Shown here one piece after another: positions 48,895 to 58,549 of a stretch of DNA of 64,000 nt. The notes below the pieces were generated by a model. It did not search any database and was not told where the DNA came from. It saw only the letters and a list, made by a program, of their open reading frames with translations. A program made the position numbers and the translations under genes. How positions within the stretch are numbered: position 1 is the stretch's first letter; each line of letters starts with the position of its first letter. Location: the NCBI GenBank assembly GCA_030041515.1, contig JASHNS010000062.1, positions 1-64,000 on the forward strand. The letters run 5' to 3'. Source of the DNA: Acidobacteriaceae bacterium. GTDB lineage: Bacteria; Acidobacteriota; Terriglobia; Terriglobales; Acidobacteriaceae.

Positions 48895-51800
48895 TTGGTC
48901 GACTTCTTTATTCATCGTCCGGTATTTGCTACGGTCTGCGCGCTGCTGATCATCCTGGCGGGCGCGGTGGTCATCCCCACGTTGCCTATCTCTCTATATC
49001 CCCAGCTGGCACCGCCGCAGGTCACCGTCACCAGCAACTACATCGGCGCGAACGCGCAGCAGGTCGAGTCGGCCGTGACGATCCCGCTCGAGGAAGCCAT
49101 CAACGGCGTCCCGGGCATGCGCTATATCCAGTCCACCAGCGCCAACGACGGTTCCAGCGCCATCACGACTACATTCAACACCGGCTATAACCTCGACATT
49201 GCTGCCGTGGATGTCCAGAATCGCGTCACCTCGGCGAGCGGCCAGCTCCCGGCCACAGTGAACCAGACCGGCATCACCGTCACAAAAGCCAACAGCAATT
49301 TCGTGTTTGGCGCGGGCATTTACGACCCCAGCGGCCAGTACAGCAATCTCTTCCTCAGCAACTACCTCGACGTTTACGTGAAGGACGCCATTCAGCGCGT
49401 GAAGGGCGTTGGCGGTGTGCAGATTTTTGGCGTGGGCCAATACGCGATGCGCATCTGGCTCGACCCGGTGAAGCTCGCAGCCCGCGATCTGACCGCTACC
49501 GACGTCATCACCGCGCTGCAACAACAGAACGTGGAGGTACCGGCGGGGCAACTGGGCGCGCCCCCTTCGAATCCGAAACAGGCTTATCAGATCAGCGTGA
49601 ACGTGGTGGGCCGCCTCACGACGCCGCAGCAATTCGACGACATCGTCGTAAAAAACACTCCCAACGGCATCGTGCAGATCAAGGATATCGGCCATGCGGA
49701 ACTGGGGTCGGACAGCTACGCCAGTACCCTGACCTTCGACGGCATTCCCGCCGTTGGCTTTGGCGTGCAGCAGCTCAGCAACGCCAACGCTCTGCAGGTT
49801 GACCGCGATGCCAAGGCCGAGCTGGCGCAGCTTGCCAGGTCTTTTCCGCCGGGCATCAGGTATGCGGTCGCGTTTGATACGACCACGATCGTCGGCGCTT
49901 CAATTCACGAAGTGATCAAGACGTTGATTGAAGCCATCATCATCGTCATCGCCGTCATCTTCTTCTTCCTGCAGGACTGGCGTGCAACGCTCATTCCCGC
50001 GGTCACCATCCCGGTCGCCCTGGTGGGCACGTTTGCATTCATCAGTATCTTCGGCTTCTCGATCAATTCGCTCACCCTGTTCGGGATCACGCTGGCCACC
50101 GGCCTTGTGGTCGACGACGCGATCGTCGTGATCGAAAACGTCCAGCGGCACATTTCCGCCGGCGATCGTGAGTCCCACCATGCGACTTCGGCCGCTATGC
50201 GCGAGGTGACCGGCGCCGTCGTTGCCACGTCTCTGGTCCTGATCGCCGTTTTCGTTCCCGTCTCGTTCTTTCCCGGAACCACTGGAATTTTGTACCGCCA
50301 GTTCTCCCTCACGATTGCCTTTTCCATCGCCATCTCGGCGTTCAACGCGCTCACACTCTCTCCGGCGCTGTCGGCGCTCCTGCTGCGCCGCGAGGAAGGC
50401 AAGCACCCGCTTCTGCACCTGGCCGAGCGCTCGGTGAAGGCCCTGGGCTCCGGCTATGCGCGGACAATTCACGGCGTGCTGCGGATTCGCTGGATCATGC
50501 TGCTGCTCTTCTTCGCCGGTCTGGCCGCGGCCGGATGGGAATACACGCACGTTCCGACTGCTTTCGTGCCGGAAGAAGATCAGGGCTTTTTGATGATCCT
50601 GGTCCAGGCTCCGCAGGGAGCGTCGCTGGCGTACACCACGCACATCGAATCGGAAGTGAGCGCGGTCCTGAATCAGGACAAGGACATCGCGGGCTCGTTT
50701 GCCGTGGGCGGGTTCAGCTTTTCCGGCAACGCACCCAACTACGGGATGATTTTCTGCGCTCTCGCGCCCTACGCTCAACGCCGCAGCGCGAAGGATTCGG
50801 CCGCCGCGATTGTCAGTCGCCTGCGCCCCAAATTCTTCATGATCCCGGGCGCGCTGATCATCCCCATGCAGCCGCCGGCCATCTCCGGCATCGGAAGCTT
50901 CGGCGGCTTCCAGTTCGAGCTTGAGGACCGAGGCAGCAATTCTCTCGCCGACCTCGATCGTATTGCGCATACGATCGTCGCTCGCGGCAGCCAGAACAAA
51001 AATCTTACCGGCATGTTCACCAGCTTTACCTCGAACGATCCGATGGTGCTGGTGAACATCGACCGCGACAAGGCCCAGGCCATCGGCGTTCCCTTCAGCC
51101 AGATCTCGGACGCGCTGGGCGTCTATATGGGCTCGGAGTACGTGAACAATTTCGACTTCAACAACCGCAGTTATCGCGTCTACGTGCAGGCTGCGGAGCA
51201 ATACCGCGAGAATGCCTCCGATCTGCAAAGGTACTACGTGCGCTCCGACAGCGGGCAAATGATTCCCCTGGGCAATCTGGTGACGATCGAAAACACCTCG
51301 GGGCCTCAGGTGATCAGCCACTACGACCTCTTCCGCTCGGCAGAGATCGACGGGTCCGCCGCTCCTGGCGTAAGCACCAGCGTGGCTCTGCACACGATGG
51401 AAAACCTTGCCAATCACACGATGCTGCACGGCATGGCGTATGAGTGGACGGGGCTGGCGCTTGAGGAGATCGAATCCGCAGGCAAGATTCTCATCATCTT
51501 CTCGCTCGGCATCGTCGTCGTCTACCTGACGCTGGCCGCTCTTTATGAGAGCTTCGCGCTGCCCTTCATCATCCTGCTGGCTGTTCCCACGGCGGTTCTG
51601 GGCGCTCTGCTGGCGGTCTCCTGGCGCGGCTTTGACGACAACGTCTACGTCCAGATTGGTCTGGTGATGCTGATCGGCCTCGCGGCGAAAAACTCGATTT
51701 TGATCGTCGAGTTCGCCGAGCAACTCCGCGCCCAGGGCCGCTCCATTGTCGATGCGGCGGTCGAGGCTTCGGAACTCCGCCTCCGCCCGATCCTGATGAC

Positions 51801-52014
51801 CTCGTTCGCCTTCATTCTGGGCGTCATTCCTCTGGCGGTGGCCTCAGGAGCCGGGAGTATCGGCCGTCAGTCGGTCGGGACGACCATCATTGGCGGCATG
51901 TTGGTGTCCACGGTATTGAATTTGTTCTTTATCCCGGTGCTTTACATCATGCTGCAGACTCTGATGGGCAAATTCCATCGCACGCGGCGGCCAGCAGCCG
52001 TGTCTGCCGACTAG
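48895..52014 (+). CDS. RND efflux pump inner-membrane transporter (AcrB/HAE1 type)
   Basis: A 1039-residue proton-driven multidrug pump subunit. It starts (TTG) VDFFIHRPVFATVCALLIILAG, the standard HAE1 opening. It carries the proton-relay aspartates in GLVVDDAIVVIENVQRH and the relay lysine in GLAAKNSILIVEFAEQL. Large periplasmic loops (about 35-330 and 560-860) form the porter and docking domains. The length and order match AcrB/MexB. Substrate range cannot be read. It forms a two-gene unit with the adaptor upstream; the TolC-like channel must come from elsewhere. Confidence 0.93.
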   Translation: MVDFFIHRPVFATVCALLIILAGAVVIPTLPISLYPQLAPPQVTVTSNYIGANAQQVESAVTIPLEEAINGVPGMRYIQSTSANDGSSAITTTFNTGYNLDIAAVDVQNRVTSASGQLPATVNQTGITVTKANSNFVFGAGIYDPSGQYSNLFLSNYLDVYVKDAIQRVKGVGGVQIFGVGQYAMRIWLDPVKLAARDLTATDVITALQQQNVEVPAGQLGAPPSNPKQAYQISVNVVGRLTTPQQFDDIVVKNTPNGIVQIKDIGHAELGSDSYASTLTFDGIPAVGFGVQQLSNANALQVDRDAKAELAQLARSFPPGIRYAVAFDTTTIVGASIHEVIKTLIEAIIIVIAVIFFFLQDWRATLIPAVTIPVALVGTFAFISIFGFSINSLTLFGITLATGLVVDDAIVVIENVQRHISAGDRESHHATSAAMREVTGAVVATSLVLIAVFVPVSFFPGTTGILYRQFSLTIAFSIAISAFNALTLSPALSALLLRREEGKHPLLHLAERSVKALGSGYARTIHGVLRIRWIMLLLFFAGLAAAGWEYTHVPTAFVPEEDQGFLMILVQAPQGASLAYTTHIESEVSAVLNQDKDIAGSFAVGGFSFSGNAPNYGMIFCALAPYAQRRSAKDSAAAIVSRLRPKFFMIPGALIIPMQPPAISGIGSFGGFQFELEDRGSNSLADLDRIAHTIVARGSQNKNLTGMFTSFTSNDPMVLVNIDRDKAQAIGVPFSQISDALGVYMGSEYVNNFDFNNRSYRVYVQAAEQYRENASDLQRYYVRSDSGQMIPLGNLVTIENTSGPQVISHYDLFRSAEIDGSAAPGVSTSVALHTMENLANHTMLHGMAYEWTGLALEEIESAGKILIIFSLGIVVVYLTLAALYESFALPFIILLAVPTAVLGALLAVSWRGFDDNVYVQIGLVMLIGLAAKNSILIVEFAEQLRAQGRSIVDAAVEASELRLRPILMTSFAFILGVIPLAVASGAGSIGRQSVGTTIIGGMLVSTVLNLFFIPVLYIMLQTLMGKFHRTRRPAAVSAD

Positions 52015-52088
52015 GGCGCAGTTCTGCAACTGCTTCAGAAGCATCCCAGCACGCCCCCACAAGCTCTGGCGTCTCCGCTATCTGGCAC

Positions 52089-52571
52089 CTATCTGGCCGG
52101 TGCATGGGCCCTGGCGGGCGTATAGAAATCCACCAGATTGCCGTCGGGATCCCGGAAATAAATAGAGCGCGTGCCCCAAGGTTGGGTGGTTGGGGGCTTG
52201 ACCCATGTCGTCACCAGTTTCCGCAGCCTCGCGTATTCCTGGTCCACATTGCTCACACGGAATTCGAGCACCAGGCTGCGGTTGCTCCCACCTGTCGCGG
52301 AGCCAGGAATATATTTCTGCTGGGCTTTTTCCGAGAAAATCGCGAGCACGGCCACGGGCGTGCGGAACTCGGCATAGTCCGGGCCGCTGCGCTGGGCCTT
52401 GATGCCCAGAACCGGCTCGTAGAAGGCAACGAGCCGATCGACATTGCCTGTGATGAGACAAGTGTTGATGAGGTCGGGACTGGTCTGAGGCGCTGCGGAG
52501 TCGCTCCGCATTGGAGAGATCCAGATGCAAAGAATGGCCAGCAGAGCTGCCGGAGTCACGATGCCCCTCAT
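52089..52571 (-). CDS. Exported VOC-fold (glyoxalase-like) protein
   Basis: A protein of about 160 residues with a signal peptide (IVTPAALLAILCIWISPMRS) and a vicinal-oxygen-chelate fold: DLINTCLITGNVDRLVAFYE ... LGIKAQRSGPDYAEFRTP ... SLVLEFRVSNVDQEYARL ... RSIYFRDPDGNLVDFY. An export signal is unusual for this fold. ATG 52571 is preferred over ATG 52577 because GAGGTGAGG abuts the latter. It follows trmD directly, so the two are probably co-transcribed, where most bacteria would have rplS. Confidence 0.75.
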   Translation of the reverse strand: MRGIVTPAALLAILCIWISPMRSDSAAPQTSPDLINTCLITGNVDRLVAFYEPVLGIKAQRSGPDYAEFRTPVAVLAIFSEKAQQKYIPGSATGGSNRSLVLEFRVSNVDQEYARLRKLVTTWVKPPTTQPWGTRSIYFRDPDGNLVDFYTPARAHAPAR

Positions 52572-52579
52572 GCGCATCC

Positions 52580-53401
52580 TCACCTCACCTCGCTCTCGCC
52601 GCGAGGCCACCCCAGTCCTCGCAAATATGCCCGGTCGTCCCGGCTGAGGTCGGCGTCTGCCAACAGGTCCGGGCGGTTCCGCAGCGTCTTCCGGAGCGCC
52701 TCTTCGCGCCGCCAGCGCCGGATCGTCGCATGATCGCCCTGGGTCAGCACCTCCGGCACCCGCAGCCCACGAAACTCCGCCGGCCGGGTGTAGTGGGGGT
52801 AGTCGAGAAGGCCGCCGGCCCCGTGAGTGGCGCGCGGTGGAGCGCCCGGGGGCGGGGGCGACCCAGGGTCTGCCGGCCCAAAGCTCTCGTATTCACTGGA
52901 GGCCTCGTTCCCCAATACCCCCGGCAGCAGACGGGCAACGCAGTCCACCACCACCGCCGCGGCCAACTCGCCGCCGGAGAGCACGTAGTCTCCGATGGAC
53001 AGCTCCCGGTCGCAGAGCAACTCGCTCACACGTTCATCCACACCCTCATAGCGTCCGCAAACCAGCACCAGACGGCTGATTTGGGCCAGTTCCCGGGCCA
53101 CCCCCTGGGTGAATCGCTGCCCCTGGGCTGACAGCAGCACGACCCGCTCGTGCGCCCGATCCCCTTTTGCCGGAGTTCCCAGGGATTCGACGGCTTCAGC
53201 CAGCGGTTCCGGCTTCAGGACCATGCCCTCTCCCCCCCCGAAGGGCCGGTCATCCACAGTGCGGTGCCGGTCATGGGCAAAACAGCGCAGATCGTGGACC
53301 TCGAGCCCGACCCGCCCCCCGGCAATGGCGCGGCCGACCACCCCCTGACGGAAGATCCCGGCAAAAAACTCCGGGAAGATCGTGATGATGTCCATCTGCA
53401 T
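52580..53401 (-). CDS. trmD: tRNA (guanine-N1)-methyltransferase TrmD
   Basis: TrmD methylates G37 of tRNAs reading CNN/CGG-type codons with S-adenosylmethionine and is normally essential. The 273-residue SPOUT enzyme begins [15 protein letters not shown] and shows the [16 protein letters not shown] segment. The SAM-binding knot ([22 protein letters not shown]) and the C-terminal tRNA-binding [11 protein letters not shown] and [15 protein letters not shown] follow. The linker before [11 protein letters not shown] is longer and proline-rich ([15 protein letters not shown]). Start 53401 or 53395. It is 3.5 kb from its usual partners rpsP and rimM. Confidence 0.94.
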   Translation of the reverse strand: MQMDIITIFPEFFAGIFRQGVVGRAIAGGRVGLEVHDLRCFAHDRHRTVDDRPFGGGEGMVLKPEPLAEAVESLGTPAKGDRAHERVVLLSAQGQRFTQGVARELAQISRLVLVCGRYEGVDERVSELLCDRELSIGDYVLSGGELAAAVVVDCVARLLPGVLGNEASSEYESFGPADPGSPPPPGAPPRATHGAGGLLDYPHYTRPAEFRGLRVPEVLTQGDHATIRRWRREEALRKTLRNRPDLLADADLSRDDRAYLRGLGWPRGESEVR

Positions 53402-53611
53402 AGCCCGGGCTCCCGCGCCAGCCAGAGCAAAGGACTCGCCAGCACGCTGCATCCTATTTTGGCACGTCAATTTGGCAAACCCTTCCCCGTCGACAGGCAT
53501 TGGCAACCGGCCGTCACCTGTTGCTATAATCCGCGCGGCGGAGTTTTGCTGGATTTCTGGCATACTCGTAAAGCGGTACACATTCTGACTCGGAGCCCGG
53601 AGGGCATATCG

Positions 53612-54112
53612 ATGCAGGACACCTTGAAGTTCTATGCAAGCGCGGACGGTGAATTCGAAAACGAAGCCGACGACATGGATGAACTGCAGGACGGCTTCAG
53701 CGAAGATGAGGAGGAAGAGGAGGTTTCGATGACCGTCTCTTCAGACGACGACGACATGGCGATGGGAGACGACGAGGAGAGCGGACCGGTGATCGAGGCT
53801 CCGGCGCCGCCCAAACCTGCAAGGAAGGCGCCCGCGAAAAAAGTAGCCAAGGCGCCGGCGGCGAAGAAAGCCGCGAAGAAGGCTCCCGCGAAGAAAGCTG
53901 CCAAAAAGGCTCCGGCCAAAAAAGCGGCGAAGAAAACTGTGAAGAAAGCCGCGAAAAAGGTAGCAAAGAAATCGTCGGCGAAGAAGGCCGCGAAGAAAGC
54001 TCCCGCAAAGAAGGGCGCAAAGAAGGCCGGCAGGAAGGCGGCAAAGAAAGCTCCCTCGAAGAAGGCCGCAAAAAAGGGTGGAAAGAAGTCAGCAAAGAAG
54101 CGCCGCCGCTAG
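53612..54112 (+). CDS. Histone H1-like lysine/alanine-rich protein with acidic N-terminus
   Basis: A 166-residue protein with a very acidic first half ([33 protein letters not shown]). The basic C-terminal half is built of about a dozen [10 protein letters not shown]-type repeats ending KKRRR, like the H1-type tails of chlamydial Hc and Pseudomonas AlgP. DNA compaction or nucleoid binding through the basic tail is likely. The acidic head could self-inhibit it or bind another partner (inference). GGAGGG precedes ATG 53612. It sits between trmD and the ankyrin gene. Confidence 0.8.
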   Translation: MQDTLKFYASADGEFENEADDMDELQDGFSEDEEEEEVSMTVSSDDDDMAMGDDEESGPVIEAPAPPKPARKAPAKKVAKAPAAKKAAKKAPAKKAAKKAPAKKAAKKTVKKAAKKVAKKSSAKKAAKKAPAKKGAKKAGRKAAKKAPSKKAAKKGGKKSAKKRRR

Positions 54113-54223
54113 GATCCCGACGGGCCGCATGCCTGGTCGCTCCCGGGCTGCGGCCCGTTCGTGTCAGATCTTCGCTTCAGCGATGCCCTTTTGACCGAAC
54201 CCCAGGGTCTGCGCCTCCGTCTT

Positions 54224-54922
54224 ATGAGCGTTCCTGTGTTTGACATGATCCGCCGCGGCAAAAGCGCCGAGCTTGCGGCCGAAGTGGACGCATGTCCCGA
54301 TCTCGCCGTGGCGCGTGACGTGCAGGGCGTTTCTGCTCTTCTCTGGACGATCTATGCACGCCAAACTGAAATGCGCGACTTTCTCCGCGGCCGCATTCCC
54401 GAGCTGGATCTCTTCGAGGCAGCCGCTCTGGGCGATCGGACCGCGATTCGGACTGTCCTCGACGTCGATCCCGCCGCCATCCACAGCTTCTCAGGCGACG
54501 GCTGGACTTCGCTGCATCTGGCTGCCGCATTTGGCGGTCCGGAGGCGGTTCGTCTGCTGCTTGAGCATGGCGCGGACGTCCACGCGGTCTCGCGCAATCC
54601 GCAGCAAAACCAGCCGCTGCACGCGGCGCTGGCTTTGTCGGGAGATCTCGCAACGATCCGGCTGCTTCTCGATGCCGGCACGCACGTAAATGCCAGGCAG
54701 GCGGGAGGATTTGCGCCGCTGCATTCCGCCGCTTCCGCCGGTCGCCGCGAGGCGGCGGAGCTGCTGGTTGCTCGTGGCGCGGATCCGTCGCAGGCAGATC
54801 ACCAGGGGAAGTCGCCAGCACATTACGCTCGGCTGCGTGGCCACGGCGAGCTTGCCGACTGGCTGGATGCTGTGAGAAACGGTTCTCCTGCCCCGGAGGC
54901 AACGGGAACCGGAAAAGACTGA
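54224..54922 (+). CDS. Ankyrin-repeat protein
   Basis: A 232-residue cytoplasmic protein with four or five ankyrin repeats, the clearest being GWTSLHLAAAFGGPEAVRLL, LEHGADVHAVSRNPQQNQPL and GFAPLHSAASAGRREAAELL. They are followed by VARGADPSQADHQGKSPAHY. It should mediate protein binding; the partner is unknown. ATG 54224 (MSVPVFDMIRRGKS) is preferred, and GTG 54161 would add 21 residues. Neither has a clear ribosome site. It follows the H1-like gene by about 110 bases on the same strand. Confidence 0.8.
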   Translation: MSVPVFDMIRRGKSAELAAEVDACPDLAVARDVQGVSALLWTIYARQTEMRDFLRGRIPELDLFEAAALGDRTAIRTVLDVDPAAIHSFSGDGWTSLHLAAAFGGPEAVRLLLEHGADVHAVSRNPQQNQPLHAALALSGDLATIRLLLDAGTHVNARQAGGFAPLHSAASAGRREAAELLVARGADPSQADHQGKSPAHYARLRGHGELADWLDAVRNGSPAPEATGTGKD

Positions 54923-55015
54923 CAAACAGACCCTGGGCCGGGGAAGCTAAAGTGTTTTCGTTGAGGAATGGCGATTCAGGTGCCGCTCATCCCCCAAGGC
55001 GCGTGAGAAGCCGGA

Positions 55016-56668
55016 TCAGGGCGTCATGTCCTGCGAGAGCCGGTCGGCCAGCTGCGCCTGACCATTGTTTCGCAGCAGTGCCAGCAGGTTCTGCATGAGA
55101 CCAGGATTGTTTCTTCCCCACGCCTCCGTGAGCTCGGCCGTCAGGTCGGCATTGCGAATATCCTGCAAATGAAAGTCGCTCTCGCAGAGCATGTAGAGAA
55201 GCTGAGGAGATTGCGTTTTTGACGCAGTGAGAAACTGCGCTGCGTCAGCCCAGCGGCCCTGCCGGTAGCGCACCTCGCCCATCTCCGCGATCGCCTCCTG
55301 ATAATTGGGATCGTGGGCGAGCTCAGCCTGGAAATCGGCTTCGGCCGTGCGCAGGTCGCCGTCATTCAGCGCAAGGATGCCCTCATCTGTGTATGCGCCG
55401 CTGACGCGGGGATCCACGGCAAGAGCGTGACGCAGGCAGCGTAATCCATTGCTGCGGTCCCCGAGGTAAAGATAGAGCTTGCCGACAAACACCCAGCTGT
55501 CGCCAGGGGTTGCGGAGGTTGCGCCGCCATGCTTCTGATAGACCAGACGCGCCTCCCTTTCCCTGTTCTGCTTCAGCAGCGCGAGCGCCTCGGGTACGAT
55601 GGCATTCTCCTCAACCTGCTTCGCCTCAAATGGCATATAGGTGAAAGTCTGCATCATCAGTTGATGAAGAACGGCCTGATGCTGCGCCTCGGCGGTTTGT
55701 CCCAGAGCGGAGTAGGCTTTTGACAGATAGAAATGCGCCTGTAGCTGGGTGGGGTCTGCGTGCAGGACCTGGTGCAGGGTATCAACCGCAGCGGCATACT
55801 CTTTCAGTTCCACTTCGCAATGCCCCAGCCCGAGAAGCGCGCCAGCGTCGCCAGGCCGGATGGAGAGCGCTTTGCGCAGGAGAGCGTCAGCTTGCTCCCA
55901 TTCCGCCAGGTGAATCCGGACCGTCGCCAGCAGAAGCAGGGCATTGAAGTCAGTCGGCTGCCTCTGGACGGCACGAGTCAGGCTCTTCTCGGCGCCAGCC
56001 AGGTCCATCAGCTTATAGCGAGCCGCGCCGAGATCGTAGTCGATGCCGGGCAGCGCGGCATCGACGCTCTCCGCGCGGGTCAGCCAATCCAAAGCCTCTG
56101 GGTACTTTTCCTCAATCATGAAGTATTCGCCGCACTTCTGCAGGATGGCGCCGTTGCGAGGTTCCAGGCTCGCGCTTGCGCGCATGGCGCTCAGCGCGAG
56201 ATCAGTCTGGCCGTTGAGGTAGTAAGCCTGCGCCAGGTAATACCGCGCGTCACCGTCTTCGGGGGCGAGGCGGACGCAGCGCTCCAGAAGGCTGATCGCC
56301 TTGTCTCGATTACCAGCGGCAAGTTGGGAGACGCCGGCCTTGAGAAGCAGGTTGGGGTCATTCGGAGCGTAGTGCAATGCCTCTTCGTACAAGGCCGCGC
56401 CCTCAGCGGTGCGGCCGGCGTATTCCAGAAGGCCGCCTTTGAGCTTGAGCGCGGGAACGGATCGAGGATTCTGCGCAAGTATCTGATCCACGATCGCCAG
56501 CGCTCCCTGCACATCCCGATGCTCAGCAAGGGTAACGGCCTGGTGCAACTGGCGCGTCGCCTGCGGGTCAAGGGATTGCTGTTGAGCCCCGCACACCGGG
56601 ATCCCGGCGAAAAGGAAACACAGCATCACCACAAGCCCGGCACGCCTCAGCATCGTCAAGCCAGCCAT
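55016..56668 (-). CDS. Exported tetratricopeptide-repeat protein
   Basis: A 550-residue protein: signal peptide (LRRAGLVVMLCFLFAGIPVCGAQ), then about a dozen TPR units over nearly the whole length, e.g. NPRSVPALKLKGGLLEYAGR, APNDPNLLLKAGVSQLAAGN and HDPNYQEAIAEMGEVRYRQG. It should be periplasmic and form a superhelical protein-binding scaffold. Start 56668 is likely, with 56653 possible. It lies between rimM and the convergent ankyrin gene. Function cannot be narrowed further. Confidence 0.82.
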   Translation of the reverse strand: MAGLTMLRRAGLVVMLCFLFAGIPVCGAQQQSLDPQATRQLHQAVTLAEHRDVQGALAIVDQILAQNPRSVPALKLKGGLLEYAGRTAEGAALYEEALHYAPNDPNLLLKAGVSQLAAGNRDKAISLLERCVRLAPEDGDARYYLAQAYYLNGQTDLALSAMRASASLEPRNGAILQKCGEYFMIEEKYPEALDWLTRAESVDAALPGIDYDLGAARYKLMDLAGAEKSLTRAVQRQPTDFNALLLLATVRIHLAEWEQADALLRKALSIRPGDAGALLGLGHCEVELKEYAAAVDTLHQVLHADPTQLQAHFYLSKAYSALGQTAEAQHQAVLHQLMMQTFTYMPFEAKQVEENAIVPEALALLKQNREREARLVYQKHGGATSATPGDSWVFVGKLYLYLGDRSNGLRCLRHALAVDPRVSGAYTDEGILALNDGDLRTAEADFQAELAHDPNYQEAIAEMGEVRYRQGRWADAAQFLTASKTQSPQLLYMLCESDFHLQDIRNADLTAELTEAWGRNNPGLMQNLLALLRNNGQAQLADRLSQDMTP

Positions 56669-56869
56669 CTCAATCCATCTCGACTCCACATCTCTCAGTG
56701 CCGGGTTGCAACTCAACGAAAGTCCCCCGAGAAGTGGCACAAGTGTATATCAACCCGCTCTGCAGACCCAGCGCCGGAGACCTGCCTGCAGAATGAGGCT
56801 GACGACGCCGATTCCGCGCAGAAAAGCCGGCAGCATGGATCTCAATGCCAGAGTTGCGGTGGGCCCTCT

Positions 56870-57604
56870 TCAGCCGCGGCTGCCGGTTTCGCGCTTCTCT
56901 TCCTCGGTGAGGGGCGCGTTGATTTCGAGAAGTCCTTCGGGGAGGCGCATCTCGATGCGGCGCGCGGGGAGGTCGATGCGCACGAGATACTCCCGGACAA
57001 ACGGGATGAACGCCTCTGCAGCAGCTCCGCGCAGGCCGGGACGGCACAGTACGAAAAGATCGGTGTTGGATGATCCTCGGTCCACGTCGACGACCTGGCC
57101 CACCTCCGCGCCTGCCTGATTCCAGTCGAAAACCGTGCAGCCGATCAGATCGCCGACGTAAACGGAGCCGGGATCGAGCGGAGCGCGTTCGGTGCGCGGA
57201 ATGGCCACTTCACAGCCGCGCAGGGAGTCGGCTTCGTTGATCGACTCGATACCATGGAATTTCAGAACGACACGGCTGCGCAGAAACCAGAAATTTTCCA
57301 GCTGAACCTCGCGAGGGCGAGTCGCCGTGCGCTCCGGAGGAATGAGGTAGACCCGCTTCCGCTCGTGAAAGCGCTCCGGGAAATCCGTGAGGACCTCAGC
57401 CACGAGTTCGCCTCGGCGGCCGTGCGGACGGATGAGGCGCGCCAGCAGGACCCATGCAGGGGCTGCATCGTCGCGCGCTTTCTCTCCCGGCTGGGCCGAA
57501 GGGCAGTCGGAACAGCCGGCATCGCGGGTAGATTCGGAAGGCTGATGGGGAAGCACAAAACTCTCCCGCTGAGTGCGCGAGATGTGTGGTGGGGGAAGTA
57601 CCAT
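56870..57604 (-). CDS. rimM: Ribosome maturation factor RimM
   Basis: RimM helps fold the 30S head by binding protein S19. The 244-residue protein has a poorly conserved 45-residue N-terminal extension, then the RimM core (LLARLIRPHGRRGELVAEVLTDFP). FWFLRSRVVLKFHGIESINEAD, the PRC-barrel start VGDLIGCTVFDWNQAGAEVGQV and the conserved end EAFIPFVREYLVRID also fit. GGAAGG sits close before ATG 57604; a start nearer the core is possible. It is 16 bases after the KH-domain gene. Confidence 0.9.
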   Translation of the reverse strand: MVLPPPHISRTQRESFVLPHQPSESTRDAGCSDCPSAQPGEKARDDAAPAWVLLARLIRPHGRRGELVAEVLTDFPERFHERKRVYLIPPERTATRPREVQLENFWFLRSRVVLKFHGIESINEADSLRGCEVAIPRTERAPLDPGSVYVGDLIGCTVFDWNQAGAEVGQVVDVDRGSSNTDLFVLCRPGLRGAAAEAFIPFVREYLVRIDLPARRIEMRLPEGLLEINAPLTEEEKRETGSRG

Positions 57605-57620
57605 GCCTTCCGGTTGACCG

Positions 57621-57914
57621 CTACTCTTCGCTGGGTCCGGCTCCGTGATGGTCCTCTTCCAGAATATCCAGCGTATAGCGGTGGTGGTGTTTCATGCTCA
57701 CGGCGCCGAGAATCGTCCTGACCGATCGCGCCGTGCGCCCCTGCTTCCCGATTACTTTGCCCACGTCCGTGGGCGCAACCCGGAGCCGCAACACAGTACT
57801 CTCGTCCCGTTCCACCGCTTCCACCTCCACGGCTTCCGGAACATCCACTAACGCACGCGCAATCTGGTTCACCAATTCCCGCATGTCATCGGGTCTCTCT
57901 GTCGTTTGCTTCAT
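57621..57914 (-). CDS. khpA: KH-domain RNA-binding protein (KhpA type)
   Basis: A 97-residue single KH domain with GKVIGKQGRTARSVRTIL containing the GxxG loop (GKQG) used for RNA binding. The N-terminal RELVNQIARALVDVPEAVEV is typical of KhpA, a small RNA chaperone affecting translation and cell division in other bacteria. ATG 57914 is chosen because GGGGGG lies just upstream; ATG 57884 is an alternative. Its place between rpsP and rimM is the conserved one. Confidence 0.88.
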   Translation of the reverse strand: MKQTTERPDDMRELVNQIARALVDVPEAVEVEAVERDESTVLRLRVAPTDVGKVIGKQGRTARSVRTILGAVSMKHHHRYTLDILEEDHHGAGPSEE

Positions 57915-58091
57915 CTTGCCCCCCAACTGGAAGACACACGTCGTTCTGCTTCCGGGGCTGCACGGATACTACCCTAAGGCTGCGCAGGAAAAAAGAGCAA
58001 TTCGCAGACCTGCCCGCCGGAAGCGGTCAAAAGTAACCTTTGGGAGGTATCTGGAGCAGGGGAACGGGCGACCCCTCCGTATGGACTGGTT

Positions 58092-58394
58092 TCAGGCCGC
58101 TGCTGAAGCGTCCGCTTCCCCCGTCGGCGTGGGTACAGGCGCCGGGGGCTGACCAGCCGTCGTGGAGCCGGAACGGAGCAACTTCGCAACGCGGTCCGAT
58201 AGCTGCGCTCCCTTTCCTCTCCAGTACTCAATGCGATCCAACTTCAGGTTGACCGAAGCGGGACTCGTCCGGGGATTGTACGTACCAACCACTTCCACCG
58301 AACGACCGTTCCGGGCGCGGTCCTTCTCGATCACCACCACGCGGTAATAAGGCTGCTTGCGCGCACCAGTGCGCGCCAGGCGAATCATCAACAC
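58092..58394 (-). CDS. rpsP: 30S ribosomal protein S16
   Basis: A 100-residue S16 protein, MLMIRLARTGARKQPYYRVVV ... RSVEVVGTYNP ... LKLDRIEYWRGKGAQLSDRVAKLL, with a Pro/Thr/Ala tail beyond the usual 80-residue core. GTG 58394 is chosen because AAGGAAA lies about ten bases upstream and MLM then aligns with the family's MVT-IRL start. ATG 58388 is the alternative. It is the first gene of rpsP-khpA-rimM. The 177-base gap to khpA holds nothing I can identify. Confidence 0.93.
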   Translation of the reverse strand: MLMIRLARTGARKQPYYRVVVIEKDRARNGRSVEVVGTYNPRTSPASVNLKLDRIEYWRGKGAQLSDRVAKLLRSGSTTAGQPPAPVPTPTGEADASAAA

Positions 58395-58549
58395 AAGTCA
58401 GCTTTCCTTTCCTTCTCTGTTCCTTGCGAAGCGCGAGAATTTCCCTCCCGGCCCCTCCAGTTTCCTAATATATCAGGGATTTACGCTGAGGCCTATGCTT
58501 TCCACACGGAATCGGTCCACGCCGGATTACGGCCATGCCCAGCGTCCGG

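Noticed and set aside
49900-51723. 607-residue minus-strand frame within the RND pump gene
   Set aside because: Antisense shadow of a highly conserved transporter; no family resemblance.
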